Positions 11,350 through 11,385 of a DNA stretch of 11,385 bases are shown piece after piece. The notes under the pieces were generated by a model that did not search any database, was not told the DNA's origin, and saw only the letters and a list, made by a program, of their open reading frames with translations. The stretch spans positions 1-11,385 of the forward strand of contig JAFGSP010000029.1 of assembly GCA_016934775.1 (NCBI GenBank). Direction: 5' to 3'. This DNA comes from Candidatus Woesearchaeota archaeon. Lineage in GTDB: Archaea > Nanobdellota > Nanobdellia > Woesearchaeales > GW2011-AR15. The stretch's first letter is position 1. Every line of letters starts with the position of its first letter. The position numbers were made by a program, and so were the translations under genes.

Positions 11350-11385
11350 ATGACGCAGATGAGGGAGGGGCAGCTCCCTGCGGGA
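11350..11385 (+). other. GC-rich right edge: start of a gene or structured RNA, cut off
   Basis: The last 36 bases are far richer in G+C than the spacer before them. Read from the ATG at 11350 they are open to the edge (MTQMREGQLPAG), but I see no Shine-Dalgarno sequence and no convincing TATA box 26 bases upstream. They can also fold: GGGAG (11363-11367) pairs with CTCCC (11374-11378), and CGCA (11354-11357) with TGCG (11379-11382). The sequence is too short to decide between coding and RNA. Confidence 0.25.

Noticed and set aside
11350..11385. Start of a tRNA or a C/D-box RNA at the right edge
   Set aside because: No acceptor, D-arm or box C (RTGATGA) pattern can be matched in the 36 bases available.
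1..11385. CRISPR array, insertion sequence or long direct repeats
   Set aside because: Reading both strands showed no regularly spaced repeats, no transposase and no terminal inverted repeats; the only mobile element seen is the intein.

Overview
The window looks like a piece of an archaeal chromosome, most likely from a small-genome DPANN lineage (Woesearchaeota or Pacearchaeota type). Several genes exist only in archaea and eukaryotes: the release factor aRF1, the hypusine-type factor aIF5A and the zinc-ribbon ribosomal protein eL40. SecF and SecD are archaeal in form and occur in the order secF-secD. Most genes or operons have a T/A-rich TATA-like box centred about 23-28 bases before the start codon and no Shine-Dalgarno sequence, which is the archaeal leaderless pattern. 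The DPANN placement is inferred from compact packing, short family members and the surface protein with 'HGY' helical modules. All three stop codons are used (TAA, TGA and one TAG), so there is no sign of a changed genetic code.

Layout. 2-721 (+): the 3' part of a membrane protein with tandem HGY modules. 696-3224 (-): aIF5A, eL40 and a site-2 protease form a tight operon, followed by trmJ, which has its own promoter and runs 26 bases into the membrane protein gene. 3288-3944 (-): a SprT-like metalloprotein. 4005-4880 (-): an unrecognised protein with a DnaJ-like cysteine motif. 4942-7554 (-): aRF1 carrying a 505-residue intein. 7619-10214 (+): secF-secD, divergent from aRF1. 10309-10926 (+): a membrane-anchored, lysine-rich, histone H1-like protein. 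10927-11232 (-): cutA, directly abutting it. 11233-11385: non-coding sequence with a stem-loop and a GC-rich edge that may be the start of another gene or an RNA. No tRNA, rRNA, CRISPR array or insertion sequence was seen.

Together the genes concern translation (tRNA methylation, aIF5A, eL40, aRF1) and the membrane or protein export (SecDF, site-2 protease, anchored proteins).

The strongest signal is the intein. It sits directly after the Gln of the GGQ catalytic motif of aRF1, the motif that triggers peptide release at stop codons. It keeps all splicing residues and a LAGLIDADG endonuclease with both acidic residues, and it carries an extra XRE-type helix-turn-helix domain. The host aRF1 is itself unusual: NIKS reads NIKD, and the C-domain lacks the usual minidomain. 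Whether this combination is already described cannot be judged without a database search.
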